Counted from the first letter of the stretch, positions 41,584-50,965 are shown. The stretch is 64,000 nucleotides of DNA from Asanoa hainanensis (GCF_900188485.1 NZ_FZPH01000010.1:253992-317991); one strand, 5' to 3'. The notes: a model not told the origin generated them from the letters alone. Numbers and translations are program-made.

Positions 41584-43014
41584 GTGACCGTGGAGCCCGA
41601 CTGGTCGGCGTTGCGCAACCACATTCGGGGCGAGGTGGTGCTGCCCGCGGATGCCGGTTACGAGGCGGTCCGCCGGCCCGCGATCGCCCGCTTCCACCAC
41701 GTGCGACCGCAGGCCGTGGTGCAGTGCGCGGCCGACGCCGACGTGGCGGTCGCGCTCGCCTTCGCCCGCTCGGCCGGGTTGCCGTTCGCGGTGCGCGGTG
41801 GCGGGCACGCCTTCGAGGGCGGCTCGTCGACCGAGGGCATGGTGCTCGACCTGAGCCGGATCGACGGAGTGTCCCTCGTGGAGGGCGCGAGCAACGGCAA
41901 CGGAGACCGCCCCGACCGGCTCGTGCGGGTCGGCGCCGGCGCTCGGCTCGGTCCGATCTACGACACGCTTGCCCCGGCCGGGGTGACCATCCCCGCCGGT
42001 TGCGGGCCGGCGGTCGGCGTCGCCGGCCTCACCCTCGGCGGCGGGCTCGGAGTGCTCGGCCGCGCCCACGGGCTGACCAGTGACGCGCTGCGCGCGGCCC
42101 GGGTGGTGCTCGGTGACGGCCGCATCGTCGACTGCGACGACGAGCTCGAGCCCGAGCTGTTCTGGGCGCTGCGCGGCGGCGGCAACGGCACGATCGGCGT
42201 AGTCACCTCGCTGGTGTTCGCGTCGGTCCCGGCGCCGGCGATGACCTCGTTCCACTTCACCTGGGAGCCGGAGCACCTGCCGGCCGTGCTGGCCGCGTGG
42301 CAGCTGTGGGCGCCGGCCGCGCCCGACACGATGGCCGCCAGCCTGGTGGTGTCCACCCCGGCCGACCCGGCTCTGATGCCGGTCACCAGCTTCTTCGGCG
42401 CGGCGCACGGCACCGAGGAGGCCGACGTCGCGCTGCTCGAGGAGTTCGTCGACCGGGTCGGCGAGCCGGCCGCGACGCAGACCCACCAGCGCGCGCCGCA
42501 CCGGGAGACGAAGCGGGTGCTGGCCGATCTCGACGTGCACGGGGTGCCGCGTCGGGCGGACGCGCACGCGTACAGCCGATCGGAGTTCTTCGCCCGTCCG
42601 CTCGACGGCGAGACCCTCGAGGCGCTCGTCGCGCTGCTGACCACCGACCGGCGGCCGGGGGAGGAGCGCGAGCTGGACTTCACGCCGTGGGCCGGCGCCT
42701 ACAACCGGGTCGCGCCCAGCGCCACGGCGTTCCCGCACCGCTCCGAGCGGTTCCTGCTCAAGCAGAGTGCGGCGGTGGCGGCCGAGGCCGAGGCGGACGA
42801 CCGGGTGGCGGCCCGGGACTGGCTCGACCGGTCGTGGCAGCTGACCCACCCGGCCGGCACCGGCGGCGTCTACGCGAACTTCCCGGACCCGTTGCTCGAC
42901 AACCCGGCGCGCGCCTACTTCGGGGGCAACGCCGACCGGCTGCGCGACGCCGTCCGGGCGTACGACCCGGACGGCGTCTTCGGCTTCCTGGCGGGCACCG
43001 GCGCGACCGCCTAG
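41584..43014 (+). CDS. FAD-linked oxidase, berberine-bridge-like (PCMH/BBE)
   Basis: A 476-residue oxidase. AVRGGGHAFEGGSS contains the His that links FAD covalently in the family. IPAGCGPAVGVAGLTLGGGLG is the second flavin loop; here Cys is one position earlier than in G-x-C-P bicovalent members, so a second covalent bond is doubtful. A C-terminal BBE domain ends GVYANFPDPLLDNPARAYFG, NADRLRDAVRAYDP. No signal peptide, so cytoplasmic. Substrate unknown. Its TAG overlaps the convergent TAXI gene's stop in CTAG. Confidence 0.85.
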   Translation: MTVEPDWSALRNHIRGEVVLPADAGYEAVRRPAIARFHHVRPQAVVQCAADADVAVALAFARSAGLPFAVRGGGHAFEGGSSTEGMVLDLSRIDGVSLVEGASNGNGDRPDRLVRVGAGARLGPIYDTLAPAGVTIPAGCGPAVGVAGLTLGGGLGVLGRAHGLTSDALRAARVVLGDGRIVDCDDELEPELFWALRGGGNGTIGVVTSLVFASVPAPAMTSFHFTWEPEHLPAVLAAWQLWAPAAPDTMAASLVVSTPADPALMPVTSFFGAAHGTEEADVALLEEFVDRVGEPAATQTHQRAPHRETKRVLADLDVHGVPRRADAHAYSRSEFFARPLDGETLEALVALLTTDRRPGEERELDFTPWAGAYNRVAPSATAFPHRSERFLLKQSAAVAAEAEADDRVAARDWLDRSWQLTHPAGTGGVYANFPDPLLDNPARAYFGGNADRLRDAVRAYDPDGVFGFLAGTGATA

Positions 43015-44015
43015 GCGGGAGCACCCAGGTCGGTCAGGGCCTTGTCGGCTCCGCGGTGCAGGGTGACCGGGTCCGTCTGGCGGGCCGTTTCGAGGCTGAT
43101 CTCCTTGGCCGCCGCGTTGGCCTGTTCGAGTTGCGGCTTGCGGTCGAAGAGGGCCTTGGTCAGCACGCAGGCGACGTTGGCGTCCAGGTCGTCCTTCACC
43201 AGCAGCAGGTTCGGCACCACGATGGTCTTCGCGTCGGCCGCCAGGGCGTAGGTGGCCGCCGGGATCGCGCCCGCCTCGTACGCCGGACTGACCTCGTTCA
43301 TCTTCGGCAGCAGCGGGGTGATGTCGACGAACGCCACCTGGTCGCCGCTGGTGGTGAACAGGTCGGTGATGCCCGGCGTCGGCAGCCCGCCCGACCAGAA
43401 CATCGCGTCGATCGAGCCGTCCTTCATGCCGTCGACGGTCTTCTGGAGGTCGAGCCGCTGTGCCTTGACGTCCTTGGCCGGGTCGAGGCCGGCCGACTGG
43501 AGCAGCCGGTTGGCGATGACCTCGGTGCCGGACTTCGGCGAGCCGGTGGAGACCGCCTTGCCACGCATGTCGGCGACGCTGGTGATGCCGGCGTCCTTGC
43601 GCGCGACGACCTGGGTGTAGTTGGTGTAGATCCGCGACAGCGCCTGGATCGGCTGCGGCGCGGTGAAGCTGCCCTTGCCCTGCACGGCGTCGGCGGCGGT
43701 GTCGGCCAACGAGAAAGCCACCTGGTACGTGCCGCCCACGAGCTGCTGGATGTTCTGCACGGACGCGCCGGTCTCGGCCGCGGTGCCCTTCACCTTCTGG
43801 TTGGTCGCGGCGGCGAGTTGCTCCGCGTACGCGTTGCCGAGCGCGAAATAGACGCCGGTCGAGTTGCCGGTCGCGATCCCGATCCGGGTGTCCGTGGTGA
43901 CCTCGCAGCTCACGTCGCCGCCGGTGTCGGTGCCGGCGACGTCCTGCCGCCCACCACAGCCGGCCAACGCGACACCGAGGCCGAGGGCGAGGGTGGCGGA
44001 CCATACGCATCTCAT
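43011..44015 (-). CDS. TAXI-family TRAP transporter solute-binding lipoprotein
   Basis: A 334-residue lipoprotein. Signal peptide MRCVWSATLALGLGVALAGC has the lipobox LAGC with Cys20. TRIGIATGNSTGVYFALGNA and VSTGSPKSGTEVIANRLL are TAXI hallmarks. The protein delivers substrate outside the membrane to the fused permease encoded next to it (ATGA overlap). RBS AAGGAG precedes ATG 44015. The substrate is not predictable; dicarboxylates and amino acids are known for the family. Confidence 0.9.
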   Translation of the reverse strand: MRCVWSATLALGLGVALAGCGGRQDVAGTDTGGDVSCEVTTDTRIGIATGNSTGVYFALGNAYAEQLAAATNQKVKGTAAETGASVQNIQQLVGGTYQVAFSLADTAADAVQGKGSFTAPQPIQALSRIYTNYTQVVARKDAGITSVADMRGKAVSTGSPKSGTEVIANRLLQSAGLDPAKDVKAQRLDLQKTVDGMKDGSIDAMFWSGGLPTPGITDLFTTSGDQVAFVDITPLLPKMNEVSPAYEAGAIPAATYALAADAKTIVVPNLLLVKDDLDANVACVLTKALFDRKPQLEQANAAAKEISLETARQTDPVTLHRGADKALTDLGAPA

Positions 44016-46048
44016 GTGGACTCCTTTTCGAGAGGGGCCGGCTCGGCCGGTGATTCGTCGGTGGAAGCAGAGCCTGTGTCGGCCCGTCGCTGCCAGGCGA
44101 CCAGCGCGACGGTGCCGAGCAGTAGGGCGGCCGCGACGCTGATCGAGATCGGGTGCAGGTAGAGCAGCAGCAGGCCGGCGAGCCCGGCCAGCACCCGCGG
44201 GACCGTGGTGGCCCGGCCGACGCCGAGCAGCCAGCCGCCGGAGGCGACGGCCAGGGCCGCGACGGCGACGCAGGCGGCCACCGTGGTCCACACGATGCCC
44301 AGCCAGGGTCCCCGGGCCAGCAGGTATTCACCCGGCCCGGTCAGCACGAACGCGATCGGCACCAGGAACGCCGGCAGGGCGTACTTCAGTGCCTGCCACA
44401 TCGTGGGCACCGTGCGCCCGCCGGTGATCGCGGCCGCGCCCACCGCCGCCAGTGCGGTCGGCGGGGTGACCTCGGAGAGCACCGAGTAGTAGAAGACGAA
44501 CATCGCCGCGGCCGGGGCCGGCACGTCGAGGGCCAGCAGCGCCGGGCCGATGATGACCCAGCCGATGATGAACGAGGCCGTCACCGGCACCGCGAGGCCG
44601 AGCAGCGCGAGCGCCACCGCCGCGAGCACCACGGTCAGGGCCAGCACCACGGTGCGGTTGTCGGCCAGCGCCTCGGCCGCGCGCACGAGCAGCGAGGCGA
44701 GCTGGGCGCCCAGGCCGGTCTTCGTGGTGATCGCGGTGATGATGCCGGCCGCCGCGCAGACCGCCGCCACCGGCAGCACGCCGCGTACGCCGTTGGCCAG
44801 GGCCTCGAACAGCCGGCGCGGTGTGAGTGCGTTCGGGCGGTCCAGGAACGACAGCAGGAACGCGAGCGCGGTCGCGTAGACCACCGCCTTCGTCGCGGAC
44901 AGGCCGACGGCGAGCAGCACGACGATGACGACGAGCGAGGAGAAGTGGTAGCCGAAGCGGGCCAGCAGCCGCCACGCCGACGGCACCTCCAGGTCGACCG
45001 GGCGCACCCGGAACCGGCGGGCGTCGATCTCGACCGCGAGCAGGATGCCGAGGTAGTAGAGGACCGTCGGAATCATCGCCCAGCCCAGCACGACCAGGTA
45101 CGAGACCTCGAGATATTCGGCCACGATGAAGGCGGCCGCGCCCAGGGTCGGCGGTGACAGGATCGCGCCGACGCCGGCCGCCGCGAGCATGCCGCCCGCC
45201 TGTTCCGCCGGGTAGCCCGCGCGGCGCAGGATCGGCCAGGTGACCGCGCCGACGCTGACCGCGGTCGCGGTGCCCGAGCCGGACACGGTGCCGAGCAGGA
45301 AACCGGACGCCACCGCGGTGCGGCCGGCGGCGCTGCGGGACCGCCGGAACGCGGCGACCGAGAGGTTGACGAAGAACCGGCCCGCTCCGGACAGGTCGAG
45401 CACGGCGCCGTAGATGGTGAACAGCACGACGTAGGACGCGGCCACGTCGAGCGGGGTGCCGTAGAAGCCGCTGCCGGAGTTGTAGAGCGCGTCGACGATC
45501 TGGTCGAAGTCGAGCCCCGCGTGCGCGATCGACCAGCTCTGCGGCAGCAGCCCGCCGTAGTAGCCGTACGCCAGGAACATGAGGCAGACGACCGGCAGCA
45601 CCCAGCCCGTGGTGCGCCGGCACGCCTCCACCACGAGCACGAGCAGCACCGCGCCCATCGCGACGTCGGTGGGTTCGAGCAGGCCCTGCCGGTCGAGGAA
45701 CGCGTTGTAGCCGCCGAGCACGGGATACAGGCACACGCCGAGGGTCAGCGCGGCGAGCACCCAGTCGAGGACCGTCGGCCGGTCGTGCAGCCGGTCGCGC
45801 CAACCGCTGCGGTACGCGAGGAAGACCAGCGGCAGCGTGCCGGCCAGGAAGATGATCAGGTAGTACTGGCTGCCCTGCGGCAACGGGCGGAAGACCTGGA
45901 CCAGCACGAGCACGGCGACCGCGAACGCGACGACCGCGACGGCCAAGCCGATCCGGCCGGTCAGGACCCGGGCGGGCCGTTCCTCGTCGTCGAAGGCAAA
46001 TATCGCCATAGTGGACGCTGGTTTGATCGGCGGTTGTGCATCCGACAT
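44012..46048 (-). CDS. TRAP transporter fused permease (DctQ-DctM type)
   Basis: A 678-residue membrane protein with about eighteen segments. The N-terminal ~170 residues are the DctQ-like small subunit, and GGLLPQSWSIAHAGLDFDQIVDALYN leads into the DctM part with LLGTVSGSGTATAVSVGAVTWP and YLEVSYLVVLGWAMIPT. The fused form is usual for TAXI systems. The protein uses an ion gradient to import solute. ATG at 46048 lies below palindromes in the divergent promoter. Confidence 0.9.
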   Translation of the reverse strand: MSDAQPPIKPASTMAIFAFDDEERPARVLTGRIGLAVAVVAFAVAVLVLVQVFRPLPQGSQYYLIIFLAGTLPLVFLAYRSGWRDRLHDRPTVLDWVLAALTLGVCLYPVLGGYNAFLDRQGLLEPTDVAMGAVLLVLVVEACRRTTGWVLPVVCLMFLAYGYYGGLLPQSWSIAHAGLDFDQIVDALYNSGSGFYGTPLDVAASYVVLFTIYGAVLDLSGAGRFFVNLSVAAFRRSRSAAGRTAVASGFLLGTVSGSGTATAVSVGAVTWPILRRAGYPAEQAGGMLAAAGVGAILSPPTLGAAAFIVAEYLEVSYLVVLGWAMIPTVLYYLGILLAVEIDARRFRVRPVDLEVPSAWRLLARFGYHFSSLVVIVVLLAVGLSATKAVVYATALAFLLSFLDRPNALTPRRLFEALANGVRGVLPVAAVCAAAGIITAITTKTGLGAQLASLLVRAAEALADNRTVVLALTVVLAAVALALLGLAVPVTASFIIGWVIIGPALLALDVPAPAAAMFVFYYSVLSEVTPPTALAAVGAAAITGGRTVPTMWQALKYALPAFLVPIAFVLTGPGEYLLARGPWLGIVWTTVAACVAVAALAVASGGWLLGVGRATTVPRVLAGLAGLLLLYLHPISISVAAALLLGTVALVAWQRRADTGSASTDESPAEPAPLEKEST

Positions 46049-46074
46049 GTCCGGACCCTACTACGACATCGAAC

Positions 46075-46084
46075 TATGTACATA
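46075..46084. promoter_or_regulatory. TATGTACATA palindrome between TRAP operon and yccF
   Basis: A perfect 10-base palindrome in the 83-base divergent region. A second partial palindrome, TCCGACATGTCCGGA, lies at 46041-46055 next to the TRAP start. Candidate operator sites; the cognate regulator is not known. Confidence 0.4.
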
Positions 46085-46131
46085 TTCCGATGCACGTCCG
46101 AGGGGCGCGGTCGGGGGCGCATGATGTGAGG

Positions 46132-46554
46132 ATGATCCGCTTTATTCTGAACGTCCTCTGGCTGATCTTCGGTAGCGGAATCGTGCTGGCCCTGGTCTAC
46201 GGACTGGCGGCTCTGATCTGTTTCGCGCTGATTGTAACGATTCCGTTCGGTATCGCCGCGCTGCGCCTGGCCAACTACTCACTCTGGCCCTTCGGTCGCA
46301 CTCTGGTCACCAGGCCGACGTCAGGTGTCGCGAGCGACATCGGCAACGTGATCTGGGCGATCGTGGCCGGCTGGTGGCTGGCCCTGACGCACGTCGTCCA
46401 GGGCGTCGCGCAGTGCCTGACGATCATCGGCATCCCGTTCGGCATCGCCAACTTCAAGCTGGTGCCGGCCGCGTTCTGGCCGCTCGGCCGCCAGATCGTC
46501 GAGATCCCGGACTCGCAGCCCCAGTGGCACACGCCGCGGGTGTCGCCTGCCTGA
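46132..46554 (+). CDS. YccF-family inner membrane protein
   Basis: A 140-residue protein. Two similar halves each hold a membrane pair and the signature IPFGIAALRLANYSLWPFGR or IPFGIANFKLVPAAFWPLGR, the mark of YccF (DUF307). Function unknown. GAGG precedes ATG 46132. Confidence 0.9.
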   Translation: MIRFILNVLWLIFGSGIVLALVYGLAALICFALIVTIPFGIAALRLANYSLWPFGRTLVTRPTSGVASDIGNVIWAIVAGWWLALTHVVQGVAQCLTIIGIPFGIANFKLVPAAFWPLGRQIVEIPDSQPQWHTPRVSPA

Positions 46555-46578
46555 GCGGAAACTGAGAGGCGCTACGAC

Positions 46579-46629
46579 TTGACGGCTTCTCGAATGTAGG
46601 AGTTACTCTCATTTGAGAGAAACTTCTAC
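46579..46629 (+). promoter_or_regulatory. promoter and TetR operator of the efflux-pump gene
   Basis: TTGACG at 46579 forms a -35 element with a TACTCT-like -10 near 46604. An inverted repeat, GTAGGAGTTACTCTC / GAGAGAAACTTCTAC (13 of 15, four-base spacer, 46596-46629), covers the -10 and the likely start site. Binding of the downstream TetR would shut the promoter. Confidence 0.7.
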
Positions 46630-46637
46630 GTTCGGGG

Positions 46638-48185
46638 GTGGTCGGGTTGCCGACGTCTCGTTCCAGCCGATGGCTAGCGCTCGCGGCGCTGGCCGTCGCG
46701 ATGCTCACCATCGGTCTCGACACCACGGTGCTCACCGTCGCGGTGCCGACCCTCGCGGTCGACCTCGACGCGTCGAACGCCCAACTTCAGTGGTTCGCCT
46801 CGGCCTACACGCTGGTCCTCGCCGCGGTGCTGCTGCCGGCGGGCTCGCTCGGCGACCGCTTCGGCCGCAAGCGCTTCCTGCTCGGCGCGCTGGTGCTGTT
46901 CGGAGCCGCGTCGGTGCTCTGCGCCTATGCGGGCAGCGCCGAGACGCTGATCGCCGCCCGCGCCGCCCTCGGCCTCGGCGCCGCGATCATGATGCCGCTG
47001 TCGATGGCCGTGTTGCCGGTGCTGTTCCCGGACAGCCGCGAGCGCGGCCGGGCCCTGACCATCTGGGTCACTTCGACCGCGATCGGCCTGCCCCTCGGCC
47101 CGATCCTCGGCGGCTGGCTGCTCGACCACTTCTGGTGGGGATCGATCTTTCTGATCAACGTGCCGCTGGTGCTGGTCGGCCTGATCGCCGTGGCGCTGTT
47201 CGTGCCCGAGTCCCGGGGCAACGACTCCCGCCCGATCGACCTGCCCGGCATCCTGCTCTCCTCCGCCGGACTGCTCGGGCTCACCTACGGCTTCATCCGG
47301 ATCGGCCAGGACGGTTGGTCCGACCTCGGTGACTGGGGGCTGGTCGCCGACGGGTTCGCCCTGCTGGGCCTGTTCGTCGCCCGCCAACGCCGCGCGGCGT
47401 ACCCCTTGATCGATCTGGCTCTGTTCCGCAGCCGCGGCTTCACCCTCGGGTCGGGCCTGGCCACGGTGATCAACTTCGCGATGTTCGGGCTGCTCTTCCT
47501 GGTGCCGCAGTTCCTCCAGGCGGTCGGCGGCAACGACGCGTTCGGCACGGGGGTGCGGATGTTGCCGTTGATCGGCGGCCTGCTGGTCGGCACCCGGGTC
47601 GGTGGTCGGTTGGGCCGCACGCTCGGCGCGGGCTCCCTGATCGGCACGGGGTTCGTGCTGCTCACGGTGGCGCTGGGATTGGGCGCGATGACCACCACCA
47701 GCACCGGGTACGGGTGGACGGCCACCTGGATCGCGCTGCTCGGCATGGGGATGGGGCTGGCGATGCCGGCGACCATGGGTGCCGCGATGGACGCGCTCTC
47801 GGTCGAGCGGGCGGGCTCCGGCTCGGCGGTGATCCAGGCGCTGCGCCAGGCCGGCGGCACGATCGGCGTCGCGGTGCTCGGCACGGTGCTCAGCGCCGGC
47901 TACCAGTCGGGACTCGGGAGTGCGGCGGTCAAGCCGGTCTCCGACAGCGTCGCGGCCGGGGTCGCCGTCGCCTCAGCAAGGAGCGACTCGGCGTTGCTGG
48001 ACACCGTACGCACGGCGTTCGTCAGCGGGATGAACCAGACGCTGTGGGTCTGTGTCGGGTTCTGCGCGCTGGCCGCCGCGATCGCGTTCTGGCTGCTGCC
48101 GCGCCGGCCCGCCGCACCGGCCCAGCCCGAGCGGCTGCCGGTGCCCGGCCCGGCTCCGGTGACAGAATCAGTGCATGCCGGCTGA
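46638..48185 (+). CDS. MFS drug efflux transporter, DHA2 (EmrB/QacA) family
   Basis: A 515-residue carrier with fourteen predicted segments. LDTTVLTVAVPTLAVDLDAS in segment 1, GSLGDRFGRKRFLLG after segment 2 and the motif C region GLPLGPILGGWLLDHFWW mark EmrB/QacA pumps. They expel hydrophobic drugs by proton exchange. GTG at 46638. The tetR gene overlaps its end by 11 bases, so pump and repressor form one operon. Confidence 0.88.
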   Translation: MVGLPTSRSSRWLALAALAVAMLTIGLDTTVLTVAVPTLAVDLDASNAQLQWFASAYTLVLAAVLLPAGSLGDRFGRKRFLLGALVLFGAASVLCAYAGSAETLIAARAALGLGAAIMMPLSMAVLPVLFPDSRERGRALTIWVTSTAIGLPLGPILGGWLLDHFWWGSIFLINVPLVLVGLIAVALFVPESRGNDSRPIDLPGILLSSAGLLGLTYGFIRIGQDGWSDLGDWGLVADGFALLGLFVARQRRAAYPLIDLALFRSRGFTLGSGLATVINFAMFGLLFLVPQFLQAVGGNDAFGTGVRMLPLIGGLLVGTRVGGRLGRTLGAGSLIGTGFVLLTVALGLGAMTTTSTGYGWTATWIALLGMGMGLAMPATMGAAMDALSVERAGSGSAVIQALRQAGGTIGVAVLGTVLSAGYQSGLGSAAVKPVSDSVAAGVAVASARSDSALLDTVRTAFVSGMNQTLWVCVGFCALAAAIAFWLLPRRPAAPAQPERLPVPGPAPVTESVHAG

Positions 48186-48771
48186 ACAAGAGGTGGGGCT
48201 CGGGCTCCGCGAGCGCAAGAAGCTGCGGACCCGGGCCACCATCCGCGAACAGGCGATGCGGCTGTTCGCCGAGAAGGGCTACGGCGAGACGACCGTCGAG
48301 CAGATCGCGGAGGCCGCCGAGATCTCGCCGAGCACGTTCTTCCGGTACTTCCCGTCGAAGGAACAGCTCGTCCTGGTCGACGACCTTGACCCGATCATGA
48401 TCCGGTCGTTCCAGGAGCAGCCGGCCGACCTGCCCGTGCTGACCGCGTTGCGCCGGTCGATGGAGCGGGCCTTCACCGACATGAGCCCCGAGCAGTTCGA
48501 CCGGGAGCAGGCGCGGCAGAAGCTGATTCGCTCGGTGCCGGAGCTCCGCGCCGCCCAGCTCGACGAGCTGCAACGGACGATCAAGATGCTCGCGGACGGC
48601 GTCGCCGAGCGGTTGGGCCGTCCGGCGGGCGACATCGAGAGCCGGGCGTTCGCGGGCGCGGTGGTCGGCACGATCCTGGGCGTCCTGGACGACGAGCACG
48701 TCTTCTCGCTGGACCGGATGGGCCGCGCCCTCGACCTCTTCGAGGCCGGCTTCCCGTTCGACAAGAGCTAG
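48175..48771 (+). CDS. TetR-family transcriptional repressor of the efflux pump
   Basis: A 198-residue regulator. HTH RATIREQAMRLFAEKGYGET, TVEQIAEAAEISPSTFFRYF with the following PSKEQLV is the AcrR/MftR-like type. ATG at 48175 overlaps the pump gene. It probably binds the inverted repeat at 46596-46629. The TAG shares CTAG with the stop of the convergent oxidoreductase. Confidence 0.88.
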   Translation: MPAEQEVGLGLRERKKLRTRATIREQAMRLFAEKGYGETTVEQIAEAAEISPSTFFRYFPSKEQLVLVDDLDPIMIRSFQEQPADLPVLTALRRSMERAFTDMSPEQFDREQARQKLIRSVPELRAAQLDELQRTIKMLADGVAERLGRPAGDIESRAFAGAVVGTILGVLDDEHVFSLDRMGRALDLFEAGFPFDKS

Positions 48772-49736
48772 ACGGTCAGGACGATTCGGCCGGGTACGTT
48801 GCCGGTGGCCTGGCGGTGCCAGGCGTCGGCGATCTGCACCAGCGGCACGGCCTCGTACGCGACCGTGAGCCGACCCGCGGCGACGTGGGCCGCGAGGTCG
48901 CTGACCGTGCGGGCCTGCTGCGCCGGCGTCAGCTCGCTGTTGGTGTAGCCGAGCACCCGCAGCGACCGGCTGCGGATGGTCGCCGAGTGCAACGGCGCGA
49001 CCTCGTCGGCGGCGCTGCCCAGGTTGACCAGGCGGCCGCCGACACCGAGTACCCGCAGGGCCGCCGCGGCCGCCACGCCGAAGATCGGGTCGAGCACCAG
49101 GTCGACCGGGCCGTCGGCGGCGTCGCCCAGGCGGCGGGTCAGCGTGGCGACGTCGTCGTCCTGGTGCACGGCCACGACCCCGTCGGCGCCGGCCCGGTGT
49201 GCACGCTCTTGCGCGGCGGTGGACCGGGCGGCGGCGAGCACCCGGCGGGCACCGTGCAGCTTGGCGATCTGGATCGCCGCCTGGCCGACCACGCCGCCGG
49301 CGCCGAGCACCAGCACCTGCTCGCCGGCGGCCAGCTCGCCACGGCCGGTCAACGCGTGCCATGCCGCCACCGCCGATAGCCCCAGCGCGGCGACCAGGTA
49401 GTGGTCGACGCCCTCCGGCAGCACCGCCATGTCGGTGTGCGGCACCACCGCGTGCTCGGCCATGCTGCCGTCGCCCGGCTTCATGCCCGCGTCGGTGGGG
49501 AACCAGACGGGCGTGCCGTCGGCGAGCCGGCCGACACCCTGGACGCCGGGCACGTACGGGCTGGCCGGCACGCCGAAGTACGAGGTGCCGGACGCGCACA
49601 GCAGGTCGAGCGGCGTGATCGGCGCCGCGGTGACCGCGACCCGGACCTGCCCCTCGCCGGCCAGCGGCACGGCCCGCTCGACCACCCGCGGCGGCCGGCC
49701 GGGAGGGTCGACCACGGCGGCCCGCTGGACGCTCAT
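48768..49736 (-). CDS. quinone oxidoreductase-like NAD(P)-dependent alcohol dehydrogenase (zeta-crystallin type)
   Basis: A 322-residue MDR-superfamily enzyme. A GroES-like N-terminal domain is followed by VLVLGAGGVVGQAAIQIAKLHGA (NADP fold, about 145-170) and VDLVLDPIFGV. The zinc-ligand Cys cluster of true alcohol dehydrogenases is missing, which points to quinone oxidoreductase or enoyl reductase activity. Last gene of the IclR-linked catabolic operon, with ATGA overlap after ligA. Confidence 0.82.
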   Translation of the reverse strand: MSVQRAAVVDPPGRPPRVVERAVPLAGEGQVRVAVTAAPITPLDLLCASGTSYFGVPASPYVPGVQGVGRLADGTPVWFPTDAGMKPGDGSMAEHAVVPHTDMAVLPEGVDHYLVAALGLSAVAAWHALTGRGELAAGEQVLVLGAGGVVGQAAIQIAKLHGARRVLAAARSTAAQERAHRAGADGVVAVHQDDDVATLTRRLGDAADGPVDLVLDPIFGVAAAAALRVLGVGGRLVNLGSAADEVAPLHSATIRSRSLRVLGYTNSELTPAQQARTVSDLAAHVAAGRLTVAYEAVPLVQIADAWHRQATGNVPGRIVLTV

Positions 49737-50095
49737 GTCGCGATGTCGGGGTAGGGCAGGTTGAAATGGGCGAGCCGGGCCGCGTACTCCTTCTGGAAGG
49801 CCAACGGCTCGGCGTAGTCGCGCTCGAACAGCGCGATGAACAGCGTCAGCGTCAGGAACGGGTGGGCACCGAGCTCGAACAGCTTCACGTAGTCGTGTGT
49901 GGACAGTGCCGACCGCTCGACGTCGTCGAAGCGCTGCCAGGTGCTGTTCTCCCCGCTGTGGCTGTTGAGCAGCGAGTTGGCGAGCTCCGCCTCCCACCAG
50001 GTCACCGTGCCGGCGGGGTCCGACCGGTAACGCTCGACCAGTTCGGGGTCGCGGTCGACGGTGAACAGGAACTTGTCCAAGAGGTAGCGACTCAT
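49733..50095 (-). CDS. extradiol dioxygenase small subunit (LigA type)
   Basis: A 120-residue helical protein. YLLDKFLFTVDRDPELVERY and LFELGAHPFLTLTLFIALFE match the alpha subunit of protocatechuate 4,5-dioxygenase-like enzymes, which caps the active site. It overlaps the catalytic-subunit gene by ATGA. Confidence 0.85.
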   Translation of the reverse strand: MSRYLLDKFLFTVDRDPELVERYRSDPAGTVTWWEAELANSLLNSHSGENSTWQRFDDVERSALSTHDYVKLFELGAHPFLTLTLFIALFERDYAEPLAFQKEYAARLAHFNLPYPDIAT

Positions 50096-50955
50096 GCCGG
50101 CGCTCCGTTCGGGTACCAGGTGAAGTAGGCCTCCATCGTGTGGAACAGGTCCAGCGAGTCGACGTAGTCGGCCTTCCGGCCGGCGCCGGCGGCGCCCATC
50201 ATCAGCATGAAGTCCATGAAGCCGTGCGTGGCGTTGCCCGGCGCGTGCAGGCTGTCCAGCGTCACCTCGGCCAGGGCACCGTCCAGGTCACCGTTGGCGA
50301 TCCACTCGATCGCCCGCCGGTCGAACTCGGGGTCGGGGCCGTGTGGGCCGAACTGGCGCGGGCCGCCGAGCTCCAGCGACAGGTGGCCGGTGCCGATGAT
50401 GGCCACCCGCAGCTCGTTGGGCCACGACTCGACCAGCTCGCGGATCGTCTGTCCGAGCTGGACGAAGCGCTTCGGCTGCGGCAGCGGCGGGGCGAAGATG
50501 TTCGTGTAGATCGGCACGATCGGCAGGTCGGCCTCCGGCCGCAGCGTGATGATCGGGCAGGTGATGCTGTGGTCGATCCGCAGCTCGTTGCTGAACGCCA
50601 GGTCGAAGCCCGCGTCGAGGCCGGCGCGCAGAATGTGCCCGGACAGGTCCTCCTGCCCGCGCAGCAGCATCTTCGGCAGCCCGAACTCGCGTTCCTCGTT
50701 GTGCCAGTTCGCGTCGTAGAACGGCGCCTTGCCGACCAGGAACTGCGGCATGTTGTCGAGCCAGAGCTGGTGGAAGTGGTCGGAGCCGACCATCACCAGC
50801 ACGTCCGGGTTGGCCCGGGTCAGCGTCTCCCGGAAGGCCAGGATCTTGCGCGTCCACTCGTCGGCGAACGGCGGCCGGTCGGCGCCGGTCGCGGTGCTCG
50901 CGCGGTAGTAGAACGGGTGATGGGTGGAGGCGATGACCGCGACGACGTTGGCCAT
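50092..50955 (-). CDS. class III extradiol dioxygenase catalytic subunit (LigB type)
   Basis: A 287-residue Fe(II) enzyme. STHHPFYYRAS at the N-terminus and VMVGSDHFHQLWLDNMPQF supply the His ligands; IIGTGHLSLELGG holds the catalytic His and E is at EREFG or SLEL. It opens an aromatic diol ring next to a hydroxyl. With the small subunit and CoA-linked enzymes nearby, the substrate is probably a carboxylated or heterocyclic catechol analogue. ATG at 50955, GAGGAG upstream. Confidence 0.87.
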   Translation of the reverse strand: MANVVAVIASTHHPFYYRASTATGADRPPFADEWTRKILAFRETLTRANPDVLVMVGSDHFHQLWLDNMPQFLVGKAPFYDANWHNEEREFGLPKMLLRGQEDLSGHILRAGLDAGFDLAFSNELRIDHSITCPIITLRPEADLPIVPIYTNIFAPPLPQPKRFVQLGQTIRELVESWPNELRVAIIGTGHLSLELGGPRQFGPHGPDPEFDRRAIEWIANGDLDGALAEVTLDSLHAPGNATHGFMDFMLMMGAAGAGRKADYVDSLDLFHTMEAYFTWYPNGAPA

Positions 50956-50965
50956 GCCGCTCCTC

